A stretch of DNA of 64,000 nt from Progne subis subis (GCA_022316685.1 JAKJHU010000628.1:62001-126000), one strand, 5' to 3'. Counted from the stretch's first letter, positions 21,666 through 34,089 are shown. The notes: generated from the sequence alone by a model not told the origin. Program-made: numbers and translations.

Positions 21666-22345
21666 CTGGGTCTATGCTAGGGGGCACTGAGAGCAACTGG
21701 GATCAGACTGGGAGGAACTGGGAGCTACTGAGACAATACTGGGGGCAACTGGGATCATGATGGCATCAGAGTAGGATCATACTGGGAGGGAGTGGGTCTA
21801 TGCAACTGGGATTACACTGGGAGGAAATGGGACCATGCTGAGGACAATTGGGATCATACTGGGAGCAACTGGCACCACACTGAGGGTGACTGGGGTCATT
21901 CTGGGATCATACTGGAAGTGACTGGGAGCAGGCTGAGGGCAACTGGGACCATGTTGGGGCAACTGGGATATACAGGGAGGGACTGGAATCATGCTGAAGC
22001 TGACTGGGAGTGGCTGTGAGCAACTGGAATCATGGTGGAAACTACTGGGAGCAACTGGGAGTGAGTGGAAACACACTTGGGGCAACTGGGATTTACTGGG
22101 ATTTACTGGGAGTGGCTGCGATCACAGAGGGACCATAAAGGAAGTTACAGCAATAATACTGGGAGTTTGGGAGTGAGTGGGATCATTCTGGAATCATACT
22201 GGGAAGGACTATAGCTGTAGTGGGAGTGTCTGGGATCATACTGGGGTAACTGGAACCACCCTGGGATGGCCTGGAACAATAGTAGGTATGAATGGGAGCT
22301 ACTGGGTTCATACTGGGATCATACTGGGGGTGACTGGGAGCCACA
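21666..22345. repeat. ACTGGGA-rich minisatellite, right part
   Basis: This continues the array interrupted at 11178, with units such as GATCATACTGGGAG and GTGACTGGGAGCA. It ends near the second MHC class I relic. Confidence 0.85.
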
Positions 22346-22349
22346 GGGC

Positions 22350-23090
22350 CCATGCTGGGGGTGACCTGGGCCCCACTGCAGGAACTGGGGGGGACTGGCC
22401 CAGCTGGGGCTCAGGGTTGTTCTCCCCCAGGGCTGCCCCGGGTCCTGCTGCCACCCCCCAGCCCCACAGAGACGAGGGACAGGGGACAGCTGAGGGACAG
22501 GGCACAGCCAGGGAACACGGCCTGGCCCAGGGACACCGAGCTCCAGCACTTTGGGCTGTTGTGCCCGGGCTGTTGCCCTTGAGCTCCCAGCACAGGCCAA
22601 GGGGGAGAATCCCCTCCACAAACTGTTGTTTGCTTGAAGCTTTGCTCTGGAACATTCCCAAGGAGCCACCTGCAGTGGCTGGAGCCATCTAGGTGCCCGG
22701 GGCCACCAAAGCTGCTCCGGCAGTGCCCTCCTGCCCCGGGCAGGGCAGGGAACACCCGAGGAAAGGCTCGTGCTGGGCTCAGGGCAGGGACAGGGCACTC
22801 CCCTGGCACTGCCACGGGCACAACAGAGCCGGCCTGGGGAAAGGATTGGCATTTGTGTCCCATGCAATCCCAGCAGGGATTGCTTCTCATTTCACTGCTC
22901 TCATTGGATTGGTCATCGATTCAAATCATTTCCCCATGGATTTCCCATGGCTGTGGGTTGGGGAATTCTCACCTGACTGGGATGAAAGTGAAATCCAGCC
23001 ATGGGAATTCCATGGGAATTCCTGCATTCCCAAGTCCCCCCATTTCTGAATCCCACATTCCCATGGGAATTCTCCTTCCCCCAGCCCACA
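22350..23090. other. Intergenic and MHC intron-like sequence
   Basis: No gene is recognised. The last 150 bases, with repeated CCATGGGAATTC-type stretches, resemble the sequence beside the alpha-2 exon at 8560-8660, so both probably descend from the same MHC class I intron. Confidence 0.5.
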
Positions 23091-23095
23091 CCCAC

Positions 23096-23369
23096 CTTTG
23101 TGCTCCAGAGCCTCCTGACCATATCTGATGTATTTTGGGGCCCTTCCACACTGATGTGTCCCCAGGTAAGGCTTCATCTGCTCCACCATGAGCTCTTTGC
23201 ATTCCCAGCACCTCTGGGTGATCCGGGTGGCACCGTCGGACACTGAAAGCTCCCGGATTCCAGCTGGAAGGAGATGAAATCCCGCCCATCATTGCCGTAC
23301 CAGTGGGATCCATGGATTCTCCGTTGGACAGGAGGTCAGAGCTGGAAACCACCTGCACCCTGTGGAGAT
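23096..23369 (-). pseudogene. MHC class I alpha-2 exon relic
   Basis: This is a 274-base exon relic with AG before it and GT after it. The frame is broken at least twice: SSSDLLSNG in one frame, YGNDGRDFISFQLESGSF in a second, and MSDGATRITQRCWE with YIRYGQEALEHK in a third. The two missing bases relative to the usual 276 fit small indels. No alpha-1 exon, leader or promoter is visible before the solo LTR at 23796. Confidence 0.85.
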
Positions 23370-23790
23370 CTGGGAACGAGGAGAGAAGGGTCCCATGGAG
23401 TTGTGTCCCAGCCCTGGTGGAAACCAGAGAGGAATCTCCCAGGACCCCGTGCACAGAGGCTTAGAGGCAGAAAAGAATGTGGGGATTGGTTTGAAAGCCT
23501 CAGATAAACTGAGATACATAAAGTCACACAGACATGAAGTGGGGATGTGAGTTTTAGGTGAGTAAAAACACACCTTAAGTGCCTTAAGCAAAGAAGAGAC
23601 TGTATTAGTTGATAGAAAAGCCCTAAAGTCCAGTTTGAAGTTCAGTAGCATCACCTTGTCCAAAGTTAACTAAGTCTTGGACCTAACATCAACATACCAT
23701 AGCATTGCTGCCATTGCTAGCCAGAATAGATGGGCTGTAGGCGTAGGCCTTGTGTAAGAAATGACAACCATTGTGAAAAAACTGTGTTAG

Positions 23791-24499
23791 ACCAGTGTAA
23801 GAGTCTGTCTGAAGTTTCCCTCATTTGCCTCACGATCGTCATAAGGACCCCGAGGACCCCACTGCAGTTCTGGCCTGCTCGAGGTGGATGCTTGCCAATC
23901 GTCTGCAGGCGCATTTTCCTGTGTCACCACGCCACAGTACACTGGCTTTGAGAAGTGTAATGGTAGTTCTGTACCTGAAGATTGCACCTGCTTCACGGTC
24001 CCTGCTTCACGACAATAGCCGATGAATTTCCCCACCTCTTGGCCAAGGGAACTTTCTGGGGTAACTTTGGTGGTCCCCCATGGAAAATCCTTCATCTGCT
24101 CTGCAACCACCGTGACAGACAGAGATCAAAACCCCCTTGCAAGGACTGAGATTGAGACCCCTATATGAAGCCCCTCTCAAGGACTGAGACATCAGACCCC
24201 GACAACCCCAATATAGGGGGCTGGGGCTGACTCAACCAAAGCGAGATGTTTGCCTGGAGGCGTGATCGTTGGACCAAGAAGACAATGGCTCTCACTTACT
24301 GCTAAGAACATGAACTACCTGTTCCCCCTCGGGAGCTTCAACACTTTTACCTGTTCCCCCCGTGACTGAGGACTATAATAAAAACCCCTGAGTTAACCAG
24401 AGATTTGGAGAGAGCCTCTCCCCGACGTGACAGGCGGATTCATCGACCGGACCACGAGGACTCCGTCTCCACGTTTGGTAGCTATATCCCCCCTTTCCC

Positions 24500-24535
<36 letters not shown>

Positions 24536-24683
24536 TAATCCCTCTATCACATTTGCTGGGGTCAATCAATAAAAGGTGCATTTGTTTTAATGCTGAAATC
24601 CCCTCTGTGTTGTGTTTTGCACTCTGAGATCAGAAAACGAACCATCACGACCCCCGCTCGTCCGAGCGGATCGTGACAACCAG
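23791..24683 (+). mobile_element. Solo LTR of the ERVL-like family
   Basis: An 883-base LTR (23796-24678) of the same family as the proviruses lies in the opposite orientation. It runs from TGTAAGAGTC to GATCGTGACA and has the TATA-like box, a CT microsatellite and AATAAA in the sense direction. Perfect 5-bp duplications ACCAG flank it (23791-23795 and 24679-24683), so it arose by recombination between the LTRs of an inserted provirus. Confidence 0.92.
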
Positions 24684-25740
24684 GATAGGTGCAAAAAGAC
24701 AGGAATAGCATCGTGTTTGTAGCTGATTGGATGATTTATGAATAGAAAGCATTGTACTGAGGGTGCTGCTGCTGCTGCTTCTGTTGGGGCATGGGGACCC
24801 TGTGCAGGAAGGCATTTTGCATAATGGCACGGACTGTAACACTCTGACCTTCCTGAGACTGATCTGGCCATGTCATAAAATACTTTTCCAACAAGCAGCA
24901 GCCTCTCTTGTTCCTCGGTTGGCCCACTCAGACTTGACAGCTGTCCATCAGCAATGTGCCCGCTGCTCCTGCGTGCTGCCAGTCCTTCCCTGGCAGTGCC
25001 GGCAGGAGCTGCTCCTGCCGCCGGCCAGCTCCTCTGCCTGGAGCCCCTTCCCGTGCTGGCAGTACAAGCTCCCTCTTGCCTCCAGCCAAATGCCTGCCTG
25101 CACCTTGGGCTGGCTTTGCCAGCTCTCTTTTTCCAAGTGTTTGGCTCCCAGGCTCCTGCCACAGCCCAGGGACATTTGTTATTTCCATCACCTGCTAGTT
25201 TTACACCATGAACCATTCTGGTTTTACCTAAGAGGTGAATCATTAGGATTGTGGTGCTTTCTTGTCCACAATGTCCTGTTCAGACCAAGAACACGCTGTT
25301 CTTAGATCTGAGATTGTGGCTGTTCCTACACCGTTTATTCCACACTGCACTGACTGAAGAAAATCTATCCTTTTCCTTACCAAGTTTAAGCTACAGCTTA
25401 GTGCAAATGTGTGTTGAAAGACAATGATTGCCATAATCCCCATTTTATTTTTTGGTCACTAATGGATACCTCCCTGAAGGATACAGAACAACTCAAAAAT
25501 GATATGCATATAGTGAAGAAAATGCAATAAAAAACTGCCTCTGGATGACGAGGTTAATCTGTGTCACTGTTTCCCACAACATCTACCTCAACTGACAATA
25601 AATTAAGCTGATTTTCCCTGTGCTGAGGCAGTTTTGCAATGAAGCAGCAGTGTGTCAAGATGCTAAATAAGAATCTGGCATTACCTAAAATGTTCACTGC
25701 TGCAAAGTGTATCAGTACACAGCAAGGCAGACTGGGTTAA
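24684..25740. other. Intergenic, nothing recognised
   Basis: Contains a short GCT microsatellite (about 24766-24782). Overlapping open frames on both strands have no recognisable domain. Confidence 0.5.
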
Positions 25741-26360
25741 TGTCGGAGTCCAGGGCATTCCTTTGCTTGCCCTGGAAGGTCAGAGACCTGGGCAGAGGGG
25801 TCTGGGACCTGGACAAGGAGGGTCTGGGACCTTGGCACAGAGCCCAGGAAGACACTGGCTTTGATCCCAGTTCATGGGAAAGGCTTCCTACATTGCAAGA
25901 TGAGTTACAGGCCACAAGAGTGTGAAAGATATTAGTTTAGCTTGTCACAGGGTGAAAAATCGTAGTTTTGGGTTCTTTAGTATGGAAGTGGATGGGAGAA
26001 AGATGGAGGATTTGAGGCGTTGTCTCTTGCTTCTTCTTTCTTCTTCATTCACCCATTTTCTGCAGTGACAGTGACACAAAGTAGTTTAAGGAGATTGGGT
26101 CAGAGTAGCGATTTCCTGATTCGTATAGGTAGTAGGTATTGTCAAATAACTGTAAATAAAGAATAGGTAACAATTAGTATAAGAGGCAGTGACATCCCAG
26201 TGCAGCGGGAGTCATCAAATGCCCAAGGAACTGCACAGATCTTAGCTGGGCACAGAAAGACTTGTAAGATAAGAAATAATAAACAAAGCATGCAACCTTG
26301 AAAAATCAGAACCTGAAGACTCCGTCTCTTTCTTGCATCTGGCTCAGGGCTTTTCAGAAG
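25741..26360 (+). repeat. Probable LTR
   Basis: Starts TGTCGGAGTCCAGG and has AATAATAAACAAAGCATGCA near 26278 as a polyadenylation signal, followed by a short U5-like stretch (GACTCCGTCTCTTTC). This matches the general look of songbird ERVL LTRs. No target duplication was found and the right end is uncertain. Confidence 0.4.
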
Positions 26361-26399
26361 GCAAAGGACTCTAAAACCACCTGAATCTCGGGAGAAAAA

Positions 26400-27540
26400 C
26401 CCGAGAGGTTGTCACAGTTATTCCTCCCCTCCCCTACATCCCATTGTCTCCTCTGCAGAGGTTGCAGGCTATGAAAACAAGGCAAGGTTGCTCCCTGTTT
26501 TTCTTCTCCCACAACACTGGTTAGGCACCATGTTTTTTTGAAGGACTGCTTGTGCCTCTCCCCAGCTTGCTTCTTGCTCATTCTACAAAAGAAGGGATCT
26601 GCAGGAGTTTCAGGCATGTGAGTGCCTGATCTCTCTTTCCCTCTGAAGGCTCTGCCTCCCAAAGCCCTAGTTCCCTGCTGTGCTTTGCCATGAGAGCCAT
26701 TCAAGCCCCAAAAAACAAGGGCAGTGGACTCCAACTGCAAAGCCTCTCTTTGCACTGGGATTGCTTTTACCCTGCAGCCTCCATGGGCAGGGCTCTGTGG
26801 CAGCGGGGGCCATCCCAGACTGACCTGGACACAGAGGCAGGAAAAGGAGCAGATCCTGCTGCCTCCTGCTCCTGCTGATCCTGGCAGCAATTCCCCTGCC
26901 AGTTCCTGCAGGGAACTGCACACCAAGGGCTTCCAGCATTGTAGAGGCTGTGAGAACTTGCTGCTTCCCAGTTCTCCCCCATCCCTCTGGATTCGGGAGC
27001 ATCTCAGCACAAGTGTCCCTGGCCCTTGCTTCATCCCCTTGCTGCAGCAGTCACAGTCACTGCTGCCTCCCCCTTGCTGCAGCTCCTTTGCCAAAGTGCT
27101 GCCAAAGGCAGCGGAGCTGGCTCAGGATCCCTGTTGGCTTCTGGGCTCCAGGATGACCTTCAGAGGGACACTTGGAGCACTTCCCAAAGAGCTGCCTGTG
27201 GCATGGGGGCTGGATTTCTCCTCCCTGGGTGGCTCTGGTTGCAGTTCTAAGCTCCGTGGAGTCCCAGACTTTTCTCAGCTGGCCTTTGCAGTGAGTTCTT
27301 GGCCAAGGTGTGGCTCTGCTGCCATCCCAAATCTGCGCTTGCCTTGCCCAGCCTGAGTGCAGGTGGGGCATGTGCTGGGCATGGATGGAGAATTCCATGG
27401 CCAAAATCCTCCAGCATTTACATCTGCTCATTGCTCGGGATAGCACAAATCACAAAACACCTGTAGCAGTTGACAATTGTAATTTCTTGCAGATTGCTAC
27501 AGCTGTACTGCTGATCGACAAATACACAAGAATTGATTTC
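26400..27540. other. Intergenic, nothing recognised
   Basis: Open frames occur on both strands but none has a recognisable domain or exon structure. Confidence 0.4.
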
Positions 27541-28063
27541 ACGTAAAAAATGTCATTTATTACAAATTGCTACACCCACGCTGACAATATAGCACTCTGC
27601 TAATCTCAATTTATGTTAGAAAAAGGAAATTATTAGATTTTTATGACAATGCTATGTAAAATATACAAATACCAACTTCAGTTAACAAAAACTTAATTTA
27701 TTGCAAACCTCTAAAACAACTCCCTATACACAAAGATCAATTGGGTGTTTAACAACTTAATTTATTACATATTACTACGGGCTTAAAGCCCATCTAAGAA
27801 TACAAAAATATCAGTATCTCCATTTAAATAGCCCTCTACCAAGAACCCAGTCGATACATTTATACAAATATCCGTCTCCACATGTTTAAAAAGAAAGATA
27901 TATATATAACCACCTCAAAATACAGAAGTAAATATATATTAAATTTTATGTATTACATAGAATATATATATAAATAGATACATAAAACTATATGTGAATA
28001 TGTAACTGTACAATCTAAAAGCCCATCCATCTGCATCAATACAAATAGACAGGTATAAATCTC
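27540..28063. other. AT-rich tract, possible 3' UTR
   Basis: Very AT-rich sequence with loosely repeated TTTATTACAAATTGC-like stretches, lying just downstream of the last HSF-like exon on the minus strand. It may be untranslated or flanking sequence of that gene. A comparable AT-rich tract follows the duplicated exon, at 29030-29350. Confidence 0.4.
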
Positions 28064-31000
28064 CTAAGTCCATGTATCATTAAAGAACTCTAAGCAGAGG
28101 GATTCCAGCTGCCCAGTCTTCGAAGTCTTTCCCTCCGTTCTTGCTTCCTCCCGTGCAGAGCAGCTCTCCTGGACAGGGACAGCAGATGGGACGTCTGGGA
28201 AGCAAAGGGAACACTGAGTCAGGATCGGGATGTTTCCTTTGGCAGCACCTGCCCTTCAGTCAGGGAAAATCTCAGCGCTTCCCCAGGAGGCTTAGAAAGA
28301 AAATGTTTGGCCAAAGCCCAGGGCCAAAGCCCACACCATCCTCACTCCCACCCTGCCTCTCCGGCCCTGTGGCCTCACCCAGGCTCTGGGCTGGCAGCAG
28401 CAGCTCCCTGTTCACTGCTCTCTCTAGTGGTCTTCAGCTTCTCCCTGCCGGCTCCTGTTGGTCTTCGCCTGTCCTCAAGCTCTTCTTGGCAGCTGTGGCA
28501 AAGGTGGAGGCTCTGGAATTGGCTCCAAGGCCTGGCAGAGCTGCAGTCCCGGAGCCCTCTGTGCTCCCTGCTGGCCCCCTCCATCCCCTCAGCCCCACTG
28601 TCCCCTGGCAAGCCCTGTCCCCTTCAGTCTCTTCAGCCCCCCACAGTCCTCTCACCCCACTCAGTCCCTTCAGACCCATCCCATCCCCTTAGAGCCACCA
28701 CTCCCTCACCCCCTGTGCCACTTTCCTGTCACCTCAGGGCCACCATCGCCCTCTGCTCCCCCACAGCCCTCAGTCCCCCCAGCAGCTCAAGGTCACCGTC
28801 CCTGCAGCGTCAGCGCCTCCTCAGCCCCCTCAGTGTCACCGTCCTTCAGCAGCTCTCAGGGACAGCGCCTGGGCCAGCGGCAGCTCCCAGCGCTCCAGGG
28901 ACACCCGGGGCTGCAGCTGCTGCTCCGCCCGGCCCGGCCGCCAGATCGGAGCCGGCACAGGGACAGGGGACAGCGAGGGCACAGGGGGAAAAGCACAAAG
29001 GGAGACAGGGAAAGGGGTTAAAAACTAGTCTATACCTATACTGATACTAACCTATGGTGCTAAACACCAACATAGCTATAAGTACATAACTATGAATATT
29101 TATAGAAATAACTGTATATATATATAATTCAACTATCTACATAGGTAATGTAACTATGTACATCTAGAACTATAACTATGCATATATTATTATAACTATA
29201 AATATCTAAATATAATTATATAAAATGTCACATCTACAGATCTCTAACTATATAGGCACTTAAACACAACTATAGATCTATAATTACACTGTATATCAAT
29301 AAATATCAATTAGATAGATAAATATAACTATATGAGTCTAAATATATCACTGTAGACAGAGGGATTCTACCTGCCTGGTTGTCACAGGCTCTCCCTCTGT
29401 CTCTTCCTGCCATGCAGGGTACCCCTCCAGGAAATGTAGATTACATTGGATCTGGGAAGAAAAGAGAACACTGAGTCAATATTGGCCCTTGTGCACGTTT
29501 CCCTTGGGCAGCAATTGTCCTTCCATCACAGACTGTAAAAGATGGCCTGAAAGGCAGACTCTCCCTTGGGAATTTGAAGCCTGCTCTTTAGAGAACAGGG
29601 ATCCTTCCGAGTTTCCAAAACTGTGTAAAGCATGGAATTACCTCGATAAAGTCTCAGCACTCACAGTGCAAATGGCACCCAAGAAAACTTGAAACACAGA
29701 CAGTCCCAGCTCCCCCAAAGAAGCCCAGCCTTGTTCTTTCTCTGTGCTGACAGAGAGCCCTCAGTCCTCGCTGAAATGGCTGCAGCTGAAGGGTGCTGTG
29801 AGCTGAGTTACAGACCAAACTGGGACACACGGGTTGGTGACACAACTCCCACAAGGTCAGGTTTACTCCCGGCTCTCTTGCCACAGCAGAGGACTCAGTG
29901 TCAGAGCCTCTGGAGAAGCGTGGAGGGCAGGGCTCGGGGAGTTTGTGCCACTGCAGGATTGCAACTAAAGGCACCAGGAAGCAGCAGCCCTGCAGACAAG
30001 AACTCAGCTCTTCTGATCTCCCTTCCTGTCCCAGGCCGGCTCAGAGCAGCCGTCTCACACCTCTCCAAACCAACGTGGGCTCTCTCCTTACCAGGCTCCT
30101 CGGGCTCTGGGGAACTGTTCCCGCAGCTCTCGGTGCCAGATGAAACTTCCTCTGCTGCAGCCCTGTTCATGGGGTCCTCTCCTGGAGACTCAGGGGCAAC
30201 ATTAATATTGCCCTTGAAAGAGAAACAGAAAGAAAAAACCTGAAGATCATTCAATATTTCCTTGGAATCACAGCAGGGATACAGTTCTTCTCCACTCCCA
30301 AAGCCCATGTAACACGAGGGGAACACTGCCCACACGGTTCACATGACAAGTGTTTTAAACTCAGGATTTGAGTGGCCAAGGTGAAACTGAAGCTCTCACA
30401 AAATGACCTATGAGACAAAACATGAACACAGAAAAACAGAAGACACCAAGTGAGGGGACATGGCCTCACACTCTGACCCTGGCTTATCCCACGAGCTGTA
30501 AGGAATCAGCCAGCAGAAAGCCAGGGGCTCTCCTTGTTGCCTTCAGTGGCAATTCTCCAAACACTCTGCCCTTCTTTCCCACCAAACAAAGCCTGGTAGA
30601 ACCTACAAAGCATCACCACAAATGCCCCTGCACCAGGCATTCTTCCCAAGGAAAACGAACAACCAAATGTGGCCAACACAGGCTCACACCCCTCATCCTC
30701 ACTGTGGGGGAAGACTTTTTCATTCCCTCTTCTTTTGGAAATCTGGCTTGACCAAGAATAATTAGATAACTAAATAGGAATGAAAAGAATGAAACTCAAG
30801 AAACCTTTCCTTCTCAGCTACGTAACAACGTTCAGTAGCTCTCAGCCCAGCCACTTTCATTCCCATCCAATGGGGTTACCTGAGCAGAGGGAGCCTTTAC
30901 AGGCAGGGAGTTCCTGATCTCGCGGATCATCTTCTCAATTTCAAGGCCAAGATCCAGCGCTGGTGATTCCTCTTGCGCAGGTGCATTCTGCACTGAGCTG

Positions 31001-32172
31001 GAGGCCGTTGATGCTGCACAGCCAGCACTGCCAGCTGGAGCATGCGGGGCTGAAGGGCCCAGTGCGGCTGCAAGAACCCAAACACGGGAGTCAGGCTCCA
31101 GAATGTGGCTTTGGGACGCAGAGCTCTATTGCTGCCTTGGGTCAAAGATCACAGGAAGCACACAGGAAACCCAGGCAGAGAATCTTTTGACTTTCTAGGT
31201 GCCCCTTCCTAGTAGGCTTGGACAATTTCTCTCTCAGAACGACAGAGCATTGTGGGAAAACACTTCAAATGGTCGCTTTTCACGACCTTTTGGAAAAGCA
31301 AGGCTAGAACTCTTCTCCTACCTGGTGGGTTGGAGGCTGGGGGCTGCTGCTCCCTGTGGAGCTGCTGGAAGCTGCAGGGCTGCATCCAGAGCAGCTCCCG
31401 GTCGAGCGGAGGCGGCCACTCCCTGTAGAGCTCCTGCATGCGGCTGGAGGGCCCCTCCCATCGGGGCGGCAGCAGCTGCTCACCGTGGAAGCCCTGGAAG
31501 TGGCAGGGCGGGACACGGAGCAGCTCCCGCTCGGCAGACAGCGGCCGCTCCCCATAGAGCTCCTGGAAGCGGCTCGCCCCTCCCCGCCGGGCCGGCCCCG
31601 GCCGCTCGCGGTGCAGCAGGTGGAAGCCGCAGGGCGGGCGCCGGGCGAGCGGCAGCCGCTCCCTGGGCAGCGGCTGGAAGCGAGGGCACCCGTGCCGCTC
31701 GTCCGGCAGTGGCCGCGGCCCGGGGAGCTGCTGGGAGTCCGCAGGGCGAGTGCCTGCCCCCCTCCGGCCCCGCCGCCCGCTGCTGCGTGTTGGCCGCGCC
31801 CCGGCGCCTGATGTGGAGCAGGAGGTCGGGGCGGTCGCGGCAAAAGCAGGGGTTGGTGTAGTGCAGCCAGGCCCCGGCAATCGCCCGGCGCAGCCGCGCC
31901 AGCCCGGCCCGGCACTTTGCGGAAGCCGTACCGGTACAGCTGGCGCACGAAGCTGCCGAACTGTGTGGCTCTGAACATGTGCGGGGCCGGTCCCTGGGCA
32001 CCGCCCGGCCTGAGCAGCTCCCAGCTCGAAGAGGGAGCAGGTCTATGAGCAGCCCCCGGGCCTCGCTGTCCCAGCGCACGGAGAGAGAACGCGGGGGTCA
32101 TTCGCCAGGCTCCAGAGCTTGGCTGGGGAAAGTGCCGGCGCCGAGCGTGGCAGGCAGCGACAGCTTCGCCAT
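28064..32172 (-). pseudogene. HSF5-like heat-shock-factor gene, DNA-binding exon frameshifted
   Basis: Heat shock factors bind DNA through a winged helix-turn-helix. Exon 1 (32172-31322) starts at an ATG (MAKLSLPATLG) and then carries the HSF signature across several frames: KLWSLANDP, VRWDSEARGLLIDL, GSFVRQLYRYGFRKV and LLLHIRRRGAANTQQ. At least four shifts are needed to connect them. After the domain, 31880-31322 stays open and encodes about six degenerate repeats. Its donor (phase 1) joins in phase to exon 2 (31067-30880, LGLEIEKMIREIRNSLP), exon 3 (30212-30092, GNINVAPESPG) and a last exon (28194-28064) ending TAG, all with consensus sites. HSF5 or HSFY kinship is inferred from the RQL-YGF...HIRRR pattern. 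Sequencing error in GC-rich DNA could explain some shifts. Confidence 0.7.
29030..29455 (-). repeat. Duplicated terminal-exon segment of the HSF-like gene
   Basis: The stretch around 29330-29560 resembles 28060-28290: CTCAGTGTTC before CCCAG on the minus strand, then GGAAGAGA...CTGGCAGGT-type sequence and GTAGAATCCCTCTG, followed by an AT-rich tract. The acceptor at 29451 is good, but in the phase set by exon 3 this copy meets a stop after three codons, whereas the 28194 copy stays open for 43 codons. It is therefore a decayed or alternative terminal exon. Confidence 0.55.
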
Positions 32173-32349
32173 GGCTTCGATCGCTGCTTTGGACACAACG
32201 CCTCGGAGAGCAACGGCTGCGGCTGCGCCGGCGGCGCGCGGCCTGAAGGGGGGCGCTGCGCTCGGCCCCGCGCGCGGCCGGCTCGGCGGGGACGAGCGCT
32301 CGGAGCCGGGGCTGCGGCACAGTGAGGGACGCGGCGGCTCCCGGGGCTG

Positions 32350-32384
32350 GCACGGCACGGCACGGCACGGCACGGCCCTGGCCA
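32350..32384. repeat. GGCAC microsatellite
   Basis: Tandem pentamers GGCAC in the GC-rich region upstream of the HSF-like start. Confidence 0.85.
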
Positions 32385-32389
32385 GGGCG

Positions 32390-33679
32390 GGCTCTGGGAG
32401 CACTGCCGGACTCTGTCCCCACGCTGCATTTTGTGCCTGGGTCACCATCGGTGACGGGGGAAAAGGACATTGCTTTGTCTTGGCTGGGAGAAAGGATGAA
32501 AAGGGGAGATTACAAAGCATTCTTTTGGCCACCTTTTCAGCACACTAGCTGTTTTTTTCTCACCATGTCTGCCTGTCTTTGGCACACTTGGCACATTTCT
32601 TGTGAGCTGGAGTCACCTGCAGCAGCAGGAAAGGGCGGCAGTTTTGTCAGCATTGTCATCAAAACACTTTGCTGCTCCATGGATGGATGCTGCTTTATGC
32701 AAGGGATTAAAGGCTTGCACTTGTAGGGAGCTCACGCTGGTGTCTTCCAGATGGCATTGCCTTTTCTTTCCACTGGAATCGCTGCTGCTTTTTTTCCCCA
32801 TCTGGGAGATGTCCAATGCAAATGCCTCCTGCAGCCAACTCGTGTCAATGTAGACTGACAAAGGAGATCTTGCCATGGACAGAGACTCCCTCGAGCTGGT
32901 GTGGAGAGGTGGAGGGGGAAGGTTTGTCCTTTAGTCTTGAAGTCTTGTTGGGGAGCTGATTGTGCTTTGGGGGATGGACACAGACGATGTCTCCTGACAC
33001 ACCACAGAGACTTTGGGTTGTCATGCTGGGGCAGAAATTTCTGCCTGGAAACTTTTTGAAATGCCTTTTTTTTTTTTTTTTTTTTTTTTCCTGCAGAAAT
33101 ATTGTCATAATCTGTTGCTTCCAGAGAACCTTTTCCTACCTCTTGGGGAACTTCCCTCTGCTGTTCTCCCAGATCAGGCCATTCCCTGGGTCCCTTCCCA
33201 AACTGAGGAGTAGCCTTTGGCCTCCGCTCCCAGCTGGAACAGAAGGAAGCACAGCACAGAGCTTGCTGTTGTGGGAGAGGAGCTTCTCTTGCCTGCCTGC
33301 TTTCCCTCTGGGGCAGGTTGGTGCGTGCCCATTTGATAAAGGGAGGTTTAAACTCTGGAGGAGTTGCGTTTCAAACTGCTCCATCCTCGAGCTCCTCTGT
33401 GGGTATCCTTGGACAAAAAGGCCTCCCTGTGTGAGCTCCTTGTGGGCTGGTTAAGGAAGGAAGTTGATATTTCAGGCTTGAGACTGCTGAAAGCAGTTGG
33501 TGTCTGGAGGTGTCCGGAGCTGGGAGGGACTACTTTTCTCCTGGCTGCAGAAAAGGTGGTTGGAAAGTAGGAATTGCATTTGCAGAGATGGCAGTCAGGG
33601 GTGTTTTCCAAGCAATGGGCTGGCAGAGAGGCAGGTCTGGTGCCAAACTGGCTGCGTGTTTGTTTTGGTGGTGGGGAGA
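32390..33679. other. Intergenic, nothing recognised except a poly-T run
   Basis: A run of more than 20 T at about 33066-33090 may be the tail of an antisense retroposon. Otherwise no gene or complete repeat is seen. Confidence 0.45.
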
Positions 33680-34089
33680 TGTTGTAATAAATCAGCCGAG
33701 ACTCCATATTCTTCATGCAGGAAAAGCCAATTCTTTATTCACATCACTTCTACAGTTCTCACAGACCTTGTGCACAGCACCCCTTGGCTGGTAGTTTTCT
33801 TACTACTTCATTTATTGGTCAGAAGGTCATTTGTGCGTACGTGCTAGGATTCAGGTTTCCATTTTTCCTTTGTGGGTTCTCATGGAACAGAGCTAATATT
33901 TATGCAGGTGCACTTGTTTTTCTCCCTGAGAATAGGCTGTTGTGTTAACAAACTTCTCCTTCTCAAAATAGTTTTCAATTGGCAACTTGCAAGCTATTGC
34001 TAGCTGCTTAGCTAAAGTAGCAGGGCCTAATCCATATTTTAGAAGACCTTTCCTTTTATAACATTTTTTACCTGTCTGCAACAGGGAGA
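33674..34089 (-). mobile_element. ERVK-type solo LTR with 6-bp duplication
   Basis: A 404-base LTR (33680-34083) begins TGTTGTAATAAATC and ends CTGCAACA, so the ends are inverted (TGTTG/CAACA). The flanks are both GGGAGA (33674-33679 and 34084-34089). A 6-bp duplication is typical of ERVK/betaretroviral integrases. AATAAA on the minus strand (GTGAATAAAGAATT) gives the orientation. Confidence 0.88.

Noticed and set aside
24763..25305. 180-codon frame beginning with a run of leucines, like a signal peptide.
   Set aside because: The leucines come from a GCT microsatellite, and the start is not supported by any exon structure or domain.
28141..29044. Proline- and serine-rich frame of 245 codons on the plus strand.
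   Set aside because: It lies antisense to the intron of the HSF-like gene, is built from CCCC-rich low-complexity sequence and has no conserved motif.
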